Position numbers and translations under genes: made by a program. Positions 1-9,257 of a stretch of 64,000 bases of DNA are shown piece after piece (within the stretch, counting starts at the first letter, position 1; each line of letters opens with the position of its first letter). This stretch comes from an uncultured Poribacteria bacterium (lineage in GTDB: Bacteria > Poribacteria > WGA-4E > WGA-3G). The notes beneath the pieces were generated by a model that saw only the letters and a list, made by a program, of their open reading frames with translations, was not told the DNA's origin and ran no database searches. The DNA lies in assembly GCA_958295855.1 (NCBI GenBank), contig OY282383.1:5332329-5396328 (forward strand), in the 5' to 3' direction.

Positions 1-1482
1 GAGGAGAACGGTGGGTGGTGTGATACGCTGAACACGCTTCTCATCGATAGCAAGCAGTTGGAATCTGGCGAGGCACTGACAGACACATTCAGACGCGCCG
101 CCCGAACTCAGATTGAACAGTTCAGACGTAAGCTGAACGTGGAGAAAGTTACAGATGCGGAGCTGTTGCGTGAAGTGATGAACACCGTCGGCAAACGCGG
201 CAAACTCGGTGAGCAGATTAAGTGTGTCGTTTCCGTATCCATGCTAAGCGAAGGGTGGGATGCGAAGCGGGTGACGCATATCCTTGGTGTCCGCGCGTTT
301 AGTACGCAGCTGCTCTGCGAACAGGTTGTCGGCAGAGGCTTGCGCCGCTCCAGTCATGATGTGGAACAGACAACTGTTGATGTCAACGGAAAACAGATAG
401 CGTTGGAAACGTTTCCACCGGAATATGCTGAAGTCTACGGCGTTCCGTTCTCATTTATCCCTGCAACAGGCAGCGGGAGAACGATACGTCCGCGTCCCGT
501 GACAGAAGTGGCAGCTCTCCCTGAACGAAAAGCGGCATGTGAAATTCACTTTCCGAGAGTCGCTGGGTACCGCCGCCACCTACCCCCTGACAAGATTGAT
601 GCGATTTTCACGGATAACTCGCATTATCAACTCTCCACGGCAGAGGTTCCGTCCGCTGTAGAAATGGAGGACCTGTTAGGCGAAAGCACAATAGACAAAC
701 TCTATGATAAGAAGGAGCGCGTTCAGCACATCGAGTTTTCTCTCGCCAAAACGGTCATGGATACTTATCTTTGTGATAACAGTGGCGATGCGAGGTGGTG
801 GCTTTTCCCGCAGGTGCTTCGTATCACGCGCCGATGGATGAAGGAATGCGTTACCTATAAAGATAACACACATCCCCAGTTTTTTCGGATTGGCGAAATA
901 GAGCGGAAGGCGGCACATCGGATTCACGCAGGGATTCTCAGGGCAGAGCAACACGCCCAAAACAGTCATGCTGAAAACGATGCCCCACCGAAGACATTCC
1001 TCCCAATTTTCCGCAGCAAACAGCACACGGGTTCGACAGAAGGCACTGCGTTTGAGACGACGCAGCCGACGTGGGAAACGCATCCGGAGAAATGCCATAT
1101 CTCGCATGTTGTTGCGGATACAGATTCGTGGGAGCAGAAAACCGCGCAGGCACTCGAGCAAATGGACGAAGTTGTTGCCTACGTCAAAAACCACAACCTG
1201 GGTTTCACAATTCCGTATGTCAACCACAACGGAGAGAGCCGGCAGTATGTTCCGGACTTCATCGCTCGCATCCGAAAACAGGATGGGAACGCTGAGGATA
1301 ACATTGTGAATTTGATTCTTGAAACTTCTGGTAGAGGGCGCGAAGATAAGGTGCAGAAGGTAGACACCGTCAAAAACATGTGGGTGCCGGCCGTGAACAA
1401 CTATGGCGAGTTGGGAGAGTGGACATTTCTTGAAATCACCGATCCGTGGAATATTCAGAACACTATCCGTGAGCGAATGTAA
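1..1482 (+). CDS. Type III restriction enzyme Res subunit-like helicase, C-terminal part (truncated by window start)
   Basis: Frame is open from base 1 (EENGGWCDTLNTLLIDSKQLESG...); helicase motif VI-like SMLSEGWDAKRVTHILGVRAF...QVVGRGLRR. Confidence 0.75.
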   Translation, partial: EENGGWCDTLNTLLIDSKQLESGEALTDTFRRAARTQIEQFRRKLNVEKVTDAELLREVMNTVGKRGKLGEQIKCVVSVSMLSEGWDAKRVTHILGVRAFSTQLLCEQVVGRGLRRSSHDVEQTTVDVNGKQIALETFPPEYAEVYGVPFSFIPATGSGRTIRPRPVTEVAALPERKAACEIHFPRVAGYRRHLPPDKIDAIFTDNSHYQLSTAEVPSAVEMEDLLGESTIDKLYDKKERVQHIEFSLAKTVMDTYLCDNSGDARWWLFPQVLRITRRWMKECVTYKDNTHPQFFRIGEIERKAAHRIHAGILRAEQHAQNSHAENDAPPKTFLPIFRSKQHTGSTEGTAFETTQPTWETHPEKCHISHVVADTDSWEQKTAQALEQMDEVVAYVKNHNLGFTIPYVNHNGESRQYVPDFIARIRKQDGNAEDNIVNLILETSGRGREDKVQKVDTVKNMWVPAVNNYGELGEWTFLEITDPWNIQNTIRERM

Positions 1483-1532
1483 ACCTTGCGTCAGAAACCT
1501 CGCCTTTTCTCCGCAAGGCATAACGAAAAAAC
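1478..1532 (+). repeat. Family A dispersed repeat, short copy between res stop and permease start
   Basis: ATGTAAACCTTGCGTCAGAAACCTCG...TTCTCCGCAAGGCATAACGAAAAAA; same ends as the other copies. Confidence 0.85.
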
Positions 1533-1536
1533 GAAT

Positions 1537-2388
1537 ATGCGTCGTAATTATCAGCTCTTTATACTCCTTTTTCCAGTTGTCTTTTGGCTTGTCTGCTTCT
1601 TTCTGCTTCCGCTGGTGTCAGTGTTTATTTATAGCTTTCTGGAGCGCGGCACGTACGGCGGCGTGCGATGGAACATCACACCGGAAAACTACGAACGTCT
1701 GTTTGATAGATTGTACCTCGGCATACTCTGGCGTTCGGTGTCAACAGCGTTAATCTGTACCTCAGTCTGCCTACTACTCGGCTATCCGTTCGCCTACTAT
1801 CTGGCACGCTACCAACCGAAATGGCGAAATGTGCTATTGCTGTTGGTGGTGGTGCCGTTCTGGACAAACTTCCTGATTCGCACATACGCCTGGATACTGA
1901 TTTTGCGCACAAAGGGGCTTTTGAACAGCCTCTTGGCAACACTCATTCCGAATTTTCACCCCTTGGAATTGCTGAATACGCCACTCGCCGTGCAGATTGG
2001 ACTAGTTTATGGGTACCTGCCGTTTATGATACTCCCGTTATATGCTGCATTAGAGCAGTTGGACATGTCGCTTATCGAAGCGGCACAGGATTTGGGTGCG
2101 TCGCCGCGCCGTGCCTTTTGGCATGTAACGGTGCCGCTGAGTCTCCCCGGCATCCTCGCCGGGTCGATGTTGGTTTTTATCCCGACGGTGGGCGCGTTTC
2201 TCACACCAGACCTGCTTGGTGGCGGTAAGGTGAGTTATATCGGCAACGTCGTGGAACGGCAATTCAAAAGCGCGAGAGATTGGCCCTTCGGTTCTGCGCT
2301 CTCATTTATGCTCATGGGCATAGTCCTCGTCGGCACTGTGCTGTATTTCCGCGCTTTACAAGGCAGCGAAGAATCACACGCGTCCTAA
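1537..2388 (+). CDS. potB: ABC transporter permease, spermidine/putrescine PotB-like
   Basis: Multi-TM protein with EAA loop (EAAQDLGASPRRAFWHVTVPLSLPGI); ORF track starts at 1486 but ATG 1537 follows the repeat-borne SD. Confidence 0.8.
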   Translation: MRRNYQLFILLFPVVFWLVCFFLLPLVSVFIYSFLERGTYGGVRWNITPENYERLFDRLYLGILWRSVSTALICTSVCLLLGYPFAYYLARYQPKWRNVLLLLVVVPFWTNFLIRTYAWILILRTKGLLNSLLATLIPNFHPLELLNTPLAVQIGLVYGYLPFMILPLYAALEQLDMSLIEAAQDLGASPRRAFWHVTVPLSLPGILAGSMLVFIPTVGAFLTPDLLGGGKVSYIGNVVERQFKSARDWPFGSALSFMLMGIVLVGTVLYFRALQGSEESHAS

Positions 2389-2404
2389 TCTATATGACAG
2401 AATT

Positions 2405-2720
2405 CAGTAGGCGCGATCTCCGAATTCGGTAGGCGCGCTCTCCGAATCGCGACAATCAGAGGACTCTTATGTAAACCTTGCGTCAGAAACCTCCGACGAG
2501 CCAAGTTATATAAAAAAGGTCAGTGCGTTGTTCGATCTCTCTTGCATTCTCAATTCTCCGCAAGGAATGACGAAAAAACATTCGGTAGGCGCGCTCTCCG
2601 AACCGCGACAATCAGAGGACTCTTATGTAAACCTTGCGTCAGAAACCTCCGACGAGATCTATAGTGCAGTGCCAGACCTATCTTGCATTCTCAATACTCC
2701 GCAAGGAATGACGAAAAAAC
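2405..2720 (+). repeat. Two tandem family A repeat copies upstream of potC-like gene
   Basis: GCGCTCTCCGAATCGCGACAATCAGAGGACTCTTATGTAAACCTTGCGTCAGAAACCTCCGACGAG...CTCCGCAAGGAATGACGAAAAAA occurs twice (ends ~2578 and ~2720). Confidence 0.9.
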
Positions 2721-2723
2721 AAA

Positions 2724-3497
2724 ATGAAACGTTTTTTTGAAATTAACGTCGCCATCGTTTTTCTTTTCCTCTACCTTCCTATCTTGGCAGTTGTCGCGTT
2801 CTCATTCAACAGCGGTGAACAAACAGCCGTTTGGAAAGGTTTCACGCTCAGTTGGTATACAAAACTGTTTGAGGACGCTGCCCTGTGGCGTGCATGTAGA
2901 AATAGCTTGATGGTGGCAGGCGTTGCAACGTTCATTGCCACCGTTGTAGGTACGGCTGCCGCGCTCGCCATAGAACGATACAGGTTCCGGTTGCGTACTG
3001 CCCTCGTGCGAGGCCTCTATCTCCCGATTATCATGCCAGACATCGTGTTAGGGATTGCGTTGTTGACATTCTACGTGCAAGTACGCGTGCCACTCGGCCT
3101 AGCATCAGTGATTATTGCACACGGCGTTTTCAATATTGCTTACGTCACAATCGTTGTTAGGGCACGTTTACAAGGATACGATAACACCTTGGAGGCGGCA
3201 GCACTAGACCTTGGGGCAAACGAGTGGCAGACGTTTTGGCGGATAACACTGCCGCTTATTGCACCGGGAATTATTGGCGGTGCTTTGCTCGCTTTCACGC
3301 TCTCAATAGACGACTTTGTCATCACCTTTTTTACCGCAGGCGTAGGTTACACGACACTGTCGGTGCATATCTATTCGCTCCTCAAGTTCGGCATCACCCC
3401 GAAGATTAACGCCATCTCAACGATGTTGTTAGTAAACTCGATCGTTTTTATCCTGCTGTTCCTGCGGTTTCGGGGGCAAGAAGCACGGAATAGGTGA
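2724..3497 (+). CDS. potC: ABC transporter permease, spermidine/putrescine PotC-like
   Basis: EAA motif EAALDLGANEWQTFWRITLPLIAPGI; adjacent to potB-like gene. Confidence 0.82.
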   Translation: MKRFFEINVAIVFLFLYLPILAVVAFSFNSGEQTAVWKGFTLSWYTKLFEDAALWRACRNSLMVAGVATFIATVVGTAAALAIERYRFRLRTALVRGLYLPIIMPDIVLGIALLTFYVQVRVPLGLASVIIAHGVFNIAYVTIVVRARLQGYDNTLEAAALDLGANEWQTFWRITLPLIAPGIIGGALLAFTLSIDDFVITFFTAGVGYTTLSVHIYSLLKFGITPKINAISTMLLVNSIVFILLFLRFRGQEARNR

Positions 3498-3722
3498 TAC
3501 CCCAACGGGTTACGCAGTGCCATATCACTCGCCCTCGGCAAATTGACGAAAATTCGCATTCAATTTACATTTTTTTTCAACTATGGTATAATGTGGTGTC
3601 ATGAGCATCAGTAAAATCCAATTTCAGTACCGAGTACTTCTTCTCCTGCTTTTGTAGGGGCAGTGCCTTGTGCCTGCCCATCCATCTTATAGCCGTGAGT
3701 GGCAGCCATACTAGCGTTAAAA

Positions 3723-3848
3723 GACTTGCATCAAAAACCTCCGACGACATCTACAGTGCAGCGCCAGCCCTATCTTGCCAATGGTATCTGCCCCTGCTTT
3801 GCAGGGGTGAAATACCAATGCTGATTACTCCGCAAGGAACGACAAAAA
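3723..3848 (+). repeat. Family A repeat interrupted by family B palindrome, immediately upstream of alr
   Basis: CTTGCATCAAAAACCTCCGACGACATC...[GGTATCTGCCCCTGCTTTGCAGGGGTGAAATACC]...TACTCCGCAAGGAACGACAAAAA then ATG. Confidence 0.85.
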
Positions 3849-4973
3849 ATGAGAACATGGGTAGAGGTTAACCTGAAGGCGATTCAAAGCAACGCTGCGG
3901 CAATAAAGGCACACACCGGCAGAGGGTTAATCTCGGTTGTGAAAGCTGATGCTTATGGACACGGTGCTGTTCCTGTGACAAAGGTGTTGCACCCAATTGC
4001 TGATATGTTTGCAGTCGCAACGGGCACCGAAGGGGTTGAACTGCGTCAGGCTGGTGTTCGCAAGCCGATTCTTATTCTGTTTAGTCCCCTACCAGATTGT
4101 GCAGAGGTGCTTGTTGCCCACGAATTGACTCCCGCAATTGACAATTGGCATGTGGCGAAAAGATTGAACGAAATAGCAGCGGGCGGCTCATCGCTAGCAC
4201 AGCAATTGGCGACAGGAAGAGTGAAGGTGCATGTGGATGTCAACACGGGCATGAATCGAAGCGGGGTGCGTTACACTGAAGCGGGGCAATTTCTCAACAG
4301 GTTAAAAACGCTGCAGCAGCTTGAGATTGAAGGGATTTTTACACATCTTGCGACAGCCGACGAAGCCGATAAAAGTTATGCATATCTGCAACTCAGGCGG
4401 TTTTCGTCCGTGCTTGCAAGCGTTCCGAATGTCCCCGGTGGCAATGTGCCAATAACGCATGCGGCGAACAGTGCGGCGGCCTTGGCAATCCCAGAATCGC
4501 ATTTCGGCGCGGTTCGCCCAGGTTTGAGTCTATACGGCATCTATCCCTCGGTGGAAAAGCCCATCCAATTGCAGCCTACCCTCACGTGGAAGGCGCGCGT
4601 CGGTTGGATAGATTGTATTGCACCGGGGGAAGGCGTGAGTTACGGATTAACGTATAAGGCATCCCATCAAACCCGCGTCGCCGGTTTGCAGGTTGGCTAC
4701 GGCGATGGCTATCCGCGCGCGCTTTCTGGCACCGGAGAAGTGGTTATCGGTGGCGCGCGCCGCCCTATTGCCGGACGGCTCTGCATGGATGTAACCGTGG
4801 TTCGGTTAGAGCCTTCAGATACTGTCGCAGTTGGCGATGAAGCCGTGCTGATTGGCAAGCAGGGAGACGCAGAAATCAGCATTGACGAAATAGCACACAG
4901 GGTTGGAACGATTCCGTATGAAATTTTAACGCAGATAGGAAAACGGGTGAAGCGAGTCTACACCCCAACGTAG
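3849..4973 (+). CDS. alr: Alanine racemase
   Basis: VVKADAYGHGA PLP-lysine motif; C-terminal GRLCMDVTVVRL motif. Confidence 0.95.
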   Translation: MRTWVEVNLKAIQSNAAAIKAHTGRGLISVVKADAYGHGAVPVTKVLHPIADMFAVATGTEGVELRQAGVRKPILILFSPLPDCAEVLVAHELTPAIDNWHVAKRLNEIAAGGSSLAQQLATGRVKVHVDVNTGMNRSGVRYTEAGQFLNRLKTLQQLEIEGIFTHLATADEADKSYAYLQLRRFSSVLASVPNVPGGNVPITHAANSAAALAIPESHFGAVRPGLSLYGIYPSVEKPIQLQPTLTWKARVGWIDCIAPGEGVSYGLTYKASHQTRVAGLQVGYGDGYPRALSGTGEVVIGGARRPIAGRLCMDVTVVRLEPSDTVAVGDEAVLIGKQGDAEISIDEIAHRVGTIPYEILTQIGKRVKRVYTPT

Positions 4974-5188
4974 GAGCGCTCTCCGAATCGCGACAATCAG
5001 AGGACTCTTATGTAACCCTTGCGTCAGAAACCTCTGACGAGCCAAGTTCTATAAAAAAGTCAGTGCATTGTTCGATCTTTCTTGCATTCTCAATACTCCG
5101 CAAGGAATAACGAAAAACCTCTGACGAGAGCTAGAGTGCAATGTTAGAGCTATCTTGCATTCTCAATACTCCGCAAGGAATAACGAAA
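4971..5188 (+). repeat. Two family A repeat copies upstream of ABC ATPase
   Basis: GAGCGCTCTCCGAATCGCGACAATCAGAGGACTCTTATGTAACCCTTGCGTCAGAAACCTCTGACGAG...CCGCAAGGAATAACGAAAAA followed by a truncated second copy ending in CCGCAAGGAATAACGAAAAATG. Confidence 0.9.
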
Positions 5189-5189
5189 A

Positions 5190-6116
5190 ATGCTAATTGA
5201 ATTAACAAATGTTTCTCTCTTTTTTGGCACAACCGCTGCCCTAGATGCCCTGTCGCTAAAGGTAGATGGCGGTGCTGTGGGCTTGCTAGGTCCCAATGGT
5301 GCTGGCAAAAGCACTTTGATTAAAACGCTGCTCGGTTTTGTCAAACCGAATCAAGGTACCGCTAGGGTATTTGGGTTGGATGTACAAACGCAGCCAGTGG
5401 CAATTCGGCAACAGGTGGGCTATATGCCAGAAGACGACTTTTTAATTCCGGGAATGAACGCAGTCCAACTTGTTGCTTACGCAGGGGAACTCTGTGGGAT
5501 GCCGACGCGCGATGCCTTACAACGCGCACACGAGGTGCTTTATTATGTCGGTTTGGATGAGGAACGTTACCGATCTGTAGATGAATATTCGGCAGGAATG
5601 AAACAGCGGGTGAAGTTAGCACAGGCATTGGTGCATGATCCAAAGTTGCTACTCCTTGACGAACCAACAAACGGAATGGATACCAGCGGAAGGGAGGAGA
5701 TGCTCTCACTCGTTAAAGACATTGCAACGGACAAGGGGATAAACGTGATTTTATCTTCACACCTGTTGCCTGATGTGGAGTTTGCATGTGAGGACGTGAT
5801 TGCGCTGTCTCACGGCAGCGTTGTTGTGCAAGGGCAAATAGAGGCACTCAAAAAGGAGCAAGGGCAGGCTTTCGACCTGACATTGAAATATGGCGTAGGC
5901 GACCGGGAGGCTTACGTTGCGGGTTTAGAACAACATCTCTATCACACTGAATTACTACCGGATGGTAGACTCCGCGCCACCTCAACAGCGCGGGAAGAAA
6001 GCGATAGCATGTTATTTTTTAAGTTAGCTTATGAAACGGGTGTCCAGCTCCGCCAGTTACGTGAGGTTAAACATTCACTTGAGGACGTTTTCGCTGAGGT
6101 GATGGGTGTGGATTGA
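5190..6116 (+). CDS. ABC transporter ATP-binding protein
   Basis: Walker A GPNGAGKSTL; signature YSAGMKQRVKLAQAL; Walker B LLLLDEPTNGMD. Confidence 0.93.
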   Translation: MLIELTNVSLFFGTTAALDALSLKVDGGAVGLLGPNGAGKSTLIKTLLGFVKPNQGTARVFGLDVQTQPVAIRQQVGYMPEDDFLIPGMNAVQLVAYAGELCGMPTRDALQRAHEVLYYVGLDEERYRSVDEYSAGMKQRVKLAQALVHDPKLLLLDEPTNGMDTSGREEMLSLVKDIATDKGINVILSSHLLPDVEFACEDVIALSHGSVVVQGQIEALKKEQGQAFDLTLKYGVGDREAYVAGLEQHLYHTELLPDGRLRATSTAREESDSMLFFKLAYETGVQLRQLREVKHSLEDVFAEVMGVD

Positions 6117-6165
6117 CTTCGCTTTGAGACAACCTTATACTGAACTCCGCACGGAAAGGCGAAAG

Positions 6166-7449
6166 ATGCTCGCTACGGTTGTAATATATTGCGTCTTAGC
6201 CGCCGGCGCAGTGCCACCAAGTGCTGCGAACGAGGTGCTTCGTATCGCCGGCATGGGGGGTACCCGAATTGCAACGCAGGCAAGAGACGCTGGCATATTT
6301 GGGAATCCTGCCTCGCTTGTGCACGTTCAAAACCACAACGTTGCTGTCGGCATTGCCGCGGAAAATCTCCGTTGGGGCGAACTTCCGAAGCATGACACAG
6401 TACAGTTTGTTGCCGAAGCCACTATGGATGTGTACCCGTCGGGCTACTATTCGCATGCCTTTGGTGAGTGGGGTGTTAGCGTTGGGTATGCAGCGATGTT
6501 AACCAACTTTGCGAATTTCACATTCTCTGCTACCCGCGCCGAGTACGCTATTAATGCGCGTCAGTTTTCTTCTCAAACGGACCTCATCACAGATTACGCG
6601 CTGTTCCATGAAGGAAGTTGGATGCTGGGGCTCAGTCGTCGCATTGGCGAATCTGTGGTGGGTGCTCGACTAAAATGGGTCGCGCAAGATGTGAGGCGCG
6701 GCAAAGTGGTATCCACCTTAAATTTATCAGCACGCCACGGGCCCGATGTGGATGTACAAGTCCCGGAACAACTGATTGAATCGATTGTTACGGAGTTGCA
6801 GTTCGGCGACCGGGTGAGGGATATTGTCCACGTACAGCATCCCACAATTGATAGAAAGGTCAGCCGATTGGAGTTAGATATTGGGTTTCAACGCGAGGTG
6901 TGGCTTGGCTCGCGGATTTCAAAACCGATACAGGTGGGCATTATCTTTGAAAATCTCCTGCGTGCTGACTTGGTTGAACCACCCCCGTTCCAATTCGGGC
7001 TTGGGGTTGCCTATGAACCTTTAGGGTGGATGCTGCTTGCGGCAGATACATGGCGCGCCACAGGGCAGCGCGGTATCAATTTTGCAATTGGAGTCGAATG
7101 TCACGCTTCCATTCACAAACCTTTAGCCGTTACAAATCTCGTCAGAGGACTCTTATGTAAACCTTGCATCAGAAACCCCCGACGAGCCAAGTTATATAAA
7201 AAAGGTCAGTGCAGCGCCAGACCTATCTTGCATTCTCAATACTCCGCAAGGAATAACGAAAAACGGCAAGGAGTGACGAAAATAGCACTCCGCATCGGGG
7301 CGGGGCGTGTTGACACAATACCGCATGTTGCTGTTGGGTTCGCACTAACGCATGGCACGCTCTCTGCTGAATATACTTTCAACCGCACAGTGGCGTATCA
7401 ACCTGTGCTTGAGGCAAGCCACATGTTGGCGTTTACCCTGCATTTTTAG
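6166..7449 (+). CDS. Predicted exported/outer-membrane beta-barrel-like protein carrying an in-frame repeat insertion
   Basis: Signal-like MLATVVIYCVLAAGAVPPSAANE; PorV/DUF5723-like pattern (GIFGNPASLVHVQNHNVAVG); ORF track start 6106. Confidence 0.6.
   Translation: MLATVVIYCVLAAGAVPPSAANEVLRIAGMGGTRIATQARDAGIFGNPASLVHVQNHNVAVGIAAENLRWGELPKHDTVQFVAEATMDVYPSGYYSHAFGEWGVSVGYAAMLTNFANFTFSATRAEYAINARQFSSQTDLITDYALFHEGSWMLGLSRRIGESVVGARLKWVAQDVRRGKVVSTLNLSARHGPDVDVQVPEQLIESIVTELQFGDRVRDIVHVQHPTIDRKVSRLELDIGFQREVWLGSRISKPIQVGIIFENLLRADLVEPPPFQFGLGVAYEPLGWMLLAADTWRATGQRGINFAIGVECHASIHKPLAVTNLVRGLLCKPCIRNPRRAKLYKKGQCSARPILHSQYSARNNEKRQGVTKIALRIGAGRVDTIPHVAVGFALTHGTLSAEYTFNRTVAYQPVLEASHMLAFTLHF
7130..7282 (+). 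repeat. Family A repeat inserted in frame inside the 6166-7449 CDS
   Basis: GTCAGAGGACTCTTATGTAAACCTTGCATCAGAAACCCCCGACGAGCCAAGTTATATAAAAAAGGTCAGTGC...CTCCGCAAGGAATAACGAAAAA translated as LCKPCIRNPRRAKLYKKGQCSARPILHSQYSARNNEK. Confidence 0.9.
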
Positions 7450-7475
7450 ATTTTTTAACATACCTTGCGGAGTTT

Positions 7476-7507
7476 GGTATATGCCCCTGCAAACAGGGGT
7501 TAATACC
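7476..7507 (+). repeat. Family B palindromic repeat
   Basis: GGTATATGCCCCTGCAAACAGGGGTTAATACC. Confidence 0.75.
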
Positions 7508-7579
7508 ATACCATGCTTGCCGGCGTAGTTCGAAAGCCGTTACAAATCTCGAGGGTAGGCAAAGGCACTACCCCTACGG

Positions 7580-7687
7580 CTGTAACCCTTGCGTCAGAAA
7601 CCCCCGACGAGCCAAGTTATATAAAAAAGTCAGTGCATTGTTACATCTATCTTGCATTCTCAATACTCCGCAAGGAATAACGAAAAT
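7580..7687 (+). repeat. Family A repeat upstream of ceramidase-like gene
   Basis: TGTAACCCTTGCGTCAGAAACCCCCGACGAGCCAAGTTATATAAAAAAGTCAGTGCATTG...CTCCGCAAGGAATAACGAAAA. Confidence 0.9.
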
Positions 7688-7722
7688 GCTCTACAAAGCA
7701 TGACGAAAGAGAGGAATAGCAC

Positions 7723-9045
7723 ATGGAAACCGAAAAAAATAATCTAATTGAAGTTGGCGTTGCCAAACAAGACATTACCCCAGATTACCCGATTCGGCTC
7801 AGCGGTTATGGCAGCCGGCGCACAGAATCCGAAGGTATCATTCAACGGATATGGGCAAAAGGACTCGCTATCGGTAGCGATGCAGATGAACCTGTTGTCC
7901 TTGTGGCGGTTGAAAACTGCGGATTGCCGGATGAGCTGACCGAGGAAGTGGCCGACCGCGTGAGGGAAAAAAGTGGAATTTCACGCGCACACTTCGTGGC
8001 ATGTTTTACCCATACGCACAGCGCGCCGTGCCTAACAAACGCCGCGCCATTCATTTTCAGTTCAGATATTCCACCTGCACAGCAGGAAAACATCGACAGG
8101 TACACCCATCAACTCGCTGACTGGATGGAAACCGTTGCCCTGCAGGCACTGGCACGCCGTCAACCAGGGCACTTGACATGGAGCATCGGCAAACTCGGTT
8201 TCGCAAAGAATCGGCGAACAGAGGGCGGCCCGGTAGATAGTTCACTGCCGTGCCTGCAGGTCGCGGATGCGGATGGCACCTTGCGCGCCGTGTGGGCGAG
8301 TTACGCGTGTCATTGCACAACGCTGGCGGGCACTGACAATCACATCTGTGGGGACTGGGCGGGGTATGCCCAGGAGGAGATTCAAAAGGCACACCCCGGC
8401 GTAACTGCCTTAATCACCATCGGGTGTGGTGCGGATGCAAATCCTGCGTCCCGGATGATGCCGATGCCCGATGGGCAAGCGGAGGTTTTCGATACCCGTC
8501 TCGCGTATGCGAAAGCACACGGACAGGCACTCGCACAGGAAGTACAACGCCTGCTGAAGGGAGATGTGAAACCGCTCTCCAACACGCCGACTGGCACATT
8601 TGAACGGGTGAATCTGCCGTTTGATACGTTGCCAACCCGTGAGGAATGGGAGGCACGCGTTGCGGAGGGCGGTGGAGTTGGATACCACGCCCAAAAGCAT
8701 CTTGAAAGGTTAGAGAGGGGACAACCCTTACAAACGGAGCTCTCCTATCCGATACAGGCGTGGACGTTCGGCAATGAATTAGCCATCGTTTTCCTTGCCA
8801 GCGAGGTGGTAGTTGATTATTCGCTGCGTCTGAAAAGCGAGTTAGATTCAGCACGGCTGTGGGTGGGGGCGTATGCAAACGCGTTTCCTGGCTATATTCC
8901 ATCAGAGCGGGTTTTAGCTGAAGGGGGGTACGAGGGCGGTGGTGCAATGCTCTACTTCGGGCCGCCGACACGATTTGCCCCTGGCGTTGAACAGTTGGTG
9001 ATTGACACGGTGCATCGGCTGTTGCCAGCGGCTTATCGGCAGTAA
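7723..9045 (+). CDS. Neutral/alkaline non-lysosomal ceramidase-like N-terminal domain protein
   Basis: VGVAKQDITPDYPIRLSGYGSR start and THTHSAP motif typical of this family. Confidence 0.7.
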   Translation: METEKNNLIEVGVAKQDITPDYPIRLSGYGSRRTESEGIIQRIWAKGLAIGSDADEPVVLVAVENCGLPDELTEEVADRVREKSGISRAHFVACFTHTHSAPCLTNAAPFIFSSDIPPAQQENIDRYTHQLADWMETVALQALARRQPGHLTWSIGKLGFAKNRRTEGGPVDSSLPCLQVADADGTLRAVWASYACHCTTLAGTDNHICGDWAGYAQEEIQKAHPGVTALITIGCGADANPASRMMPMPDGQAEVFDTRLAYAKAHGQALAQEVQRLLKGDVKPLSNTPTGTFERVNLPFDTLPTREEWEARVAEGGGVGYHAQKHLERLERGQPLQTELSYPIQAWTFGNELAIVFLASEVVVDYSLRLKSELDSARLWVGAYANAFPGYIPSERVLAEGGYEGGGAMLYFGPPTRFAPGVEQLVIDTVHRLLPAAYRQ

Positions 9046-9257
9046 GGACAGGGCAAGTTGCAGTGGCGTAAAATCTAATCAAACCTTGTCAAACCTCGTC
9101 AAATCTGTCAGGTAAAATACCTTGACATCGGGGAATAGAGAGATGCTATAATAGTGTTATCGTGTTGGGCAGGATGGATGGCCAGCGTCTCAACTGGTGC
9201 CTGCCCACCTAAATCCAAAGGTATAGCAAGACACACGAGCCCCTAAGAGGAGAGACT

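Noticed and set aside
676-1521. Long antisense ORF 281 aa
   Set aside because: Lies opposite the Res-like gene; no recognisable domain or codon-like composition; many antisense ORFs in the track are the same.
2528-2740. Small ORF 70 aa
   Set aside because: Made entirely of family A repeat sequence.
8414-9082. Antisense ORF 222 aa opposite ceramidase-like gene
   Set aside because: Shadow ORF; Pro/Arg-rich composition typical of antisense frames.
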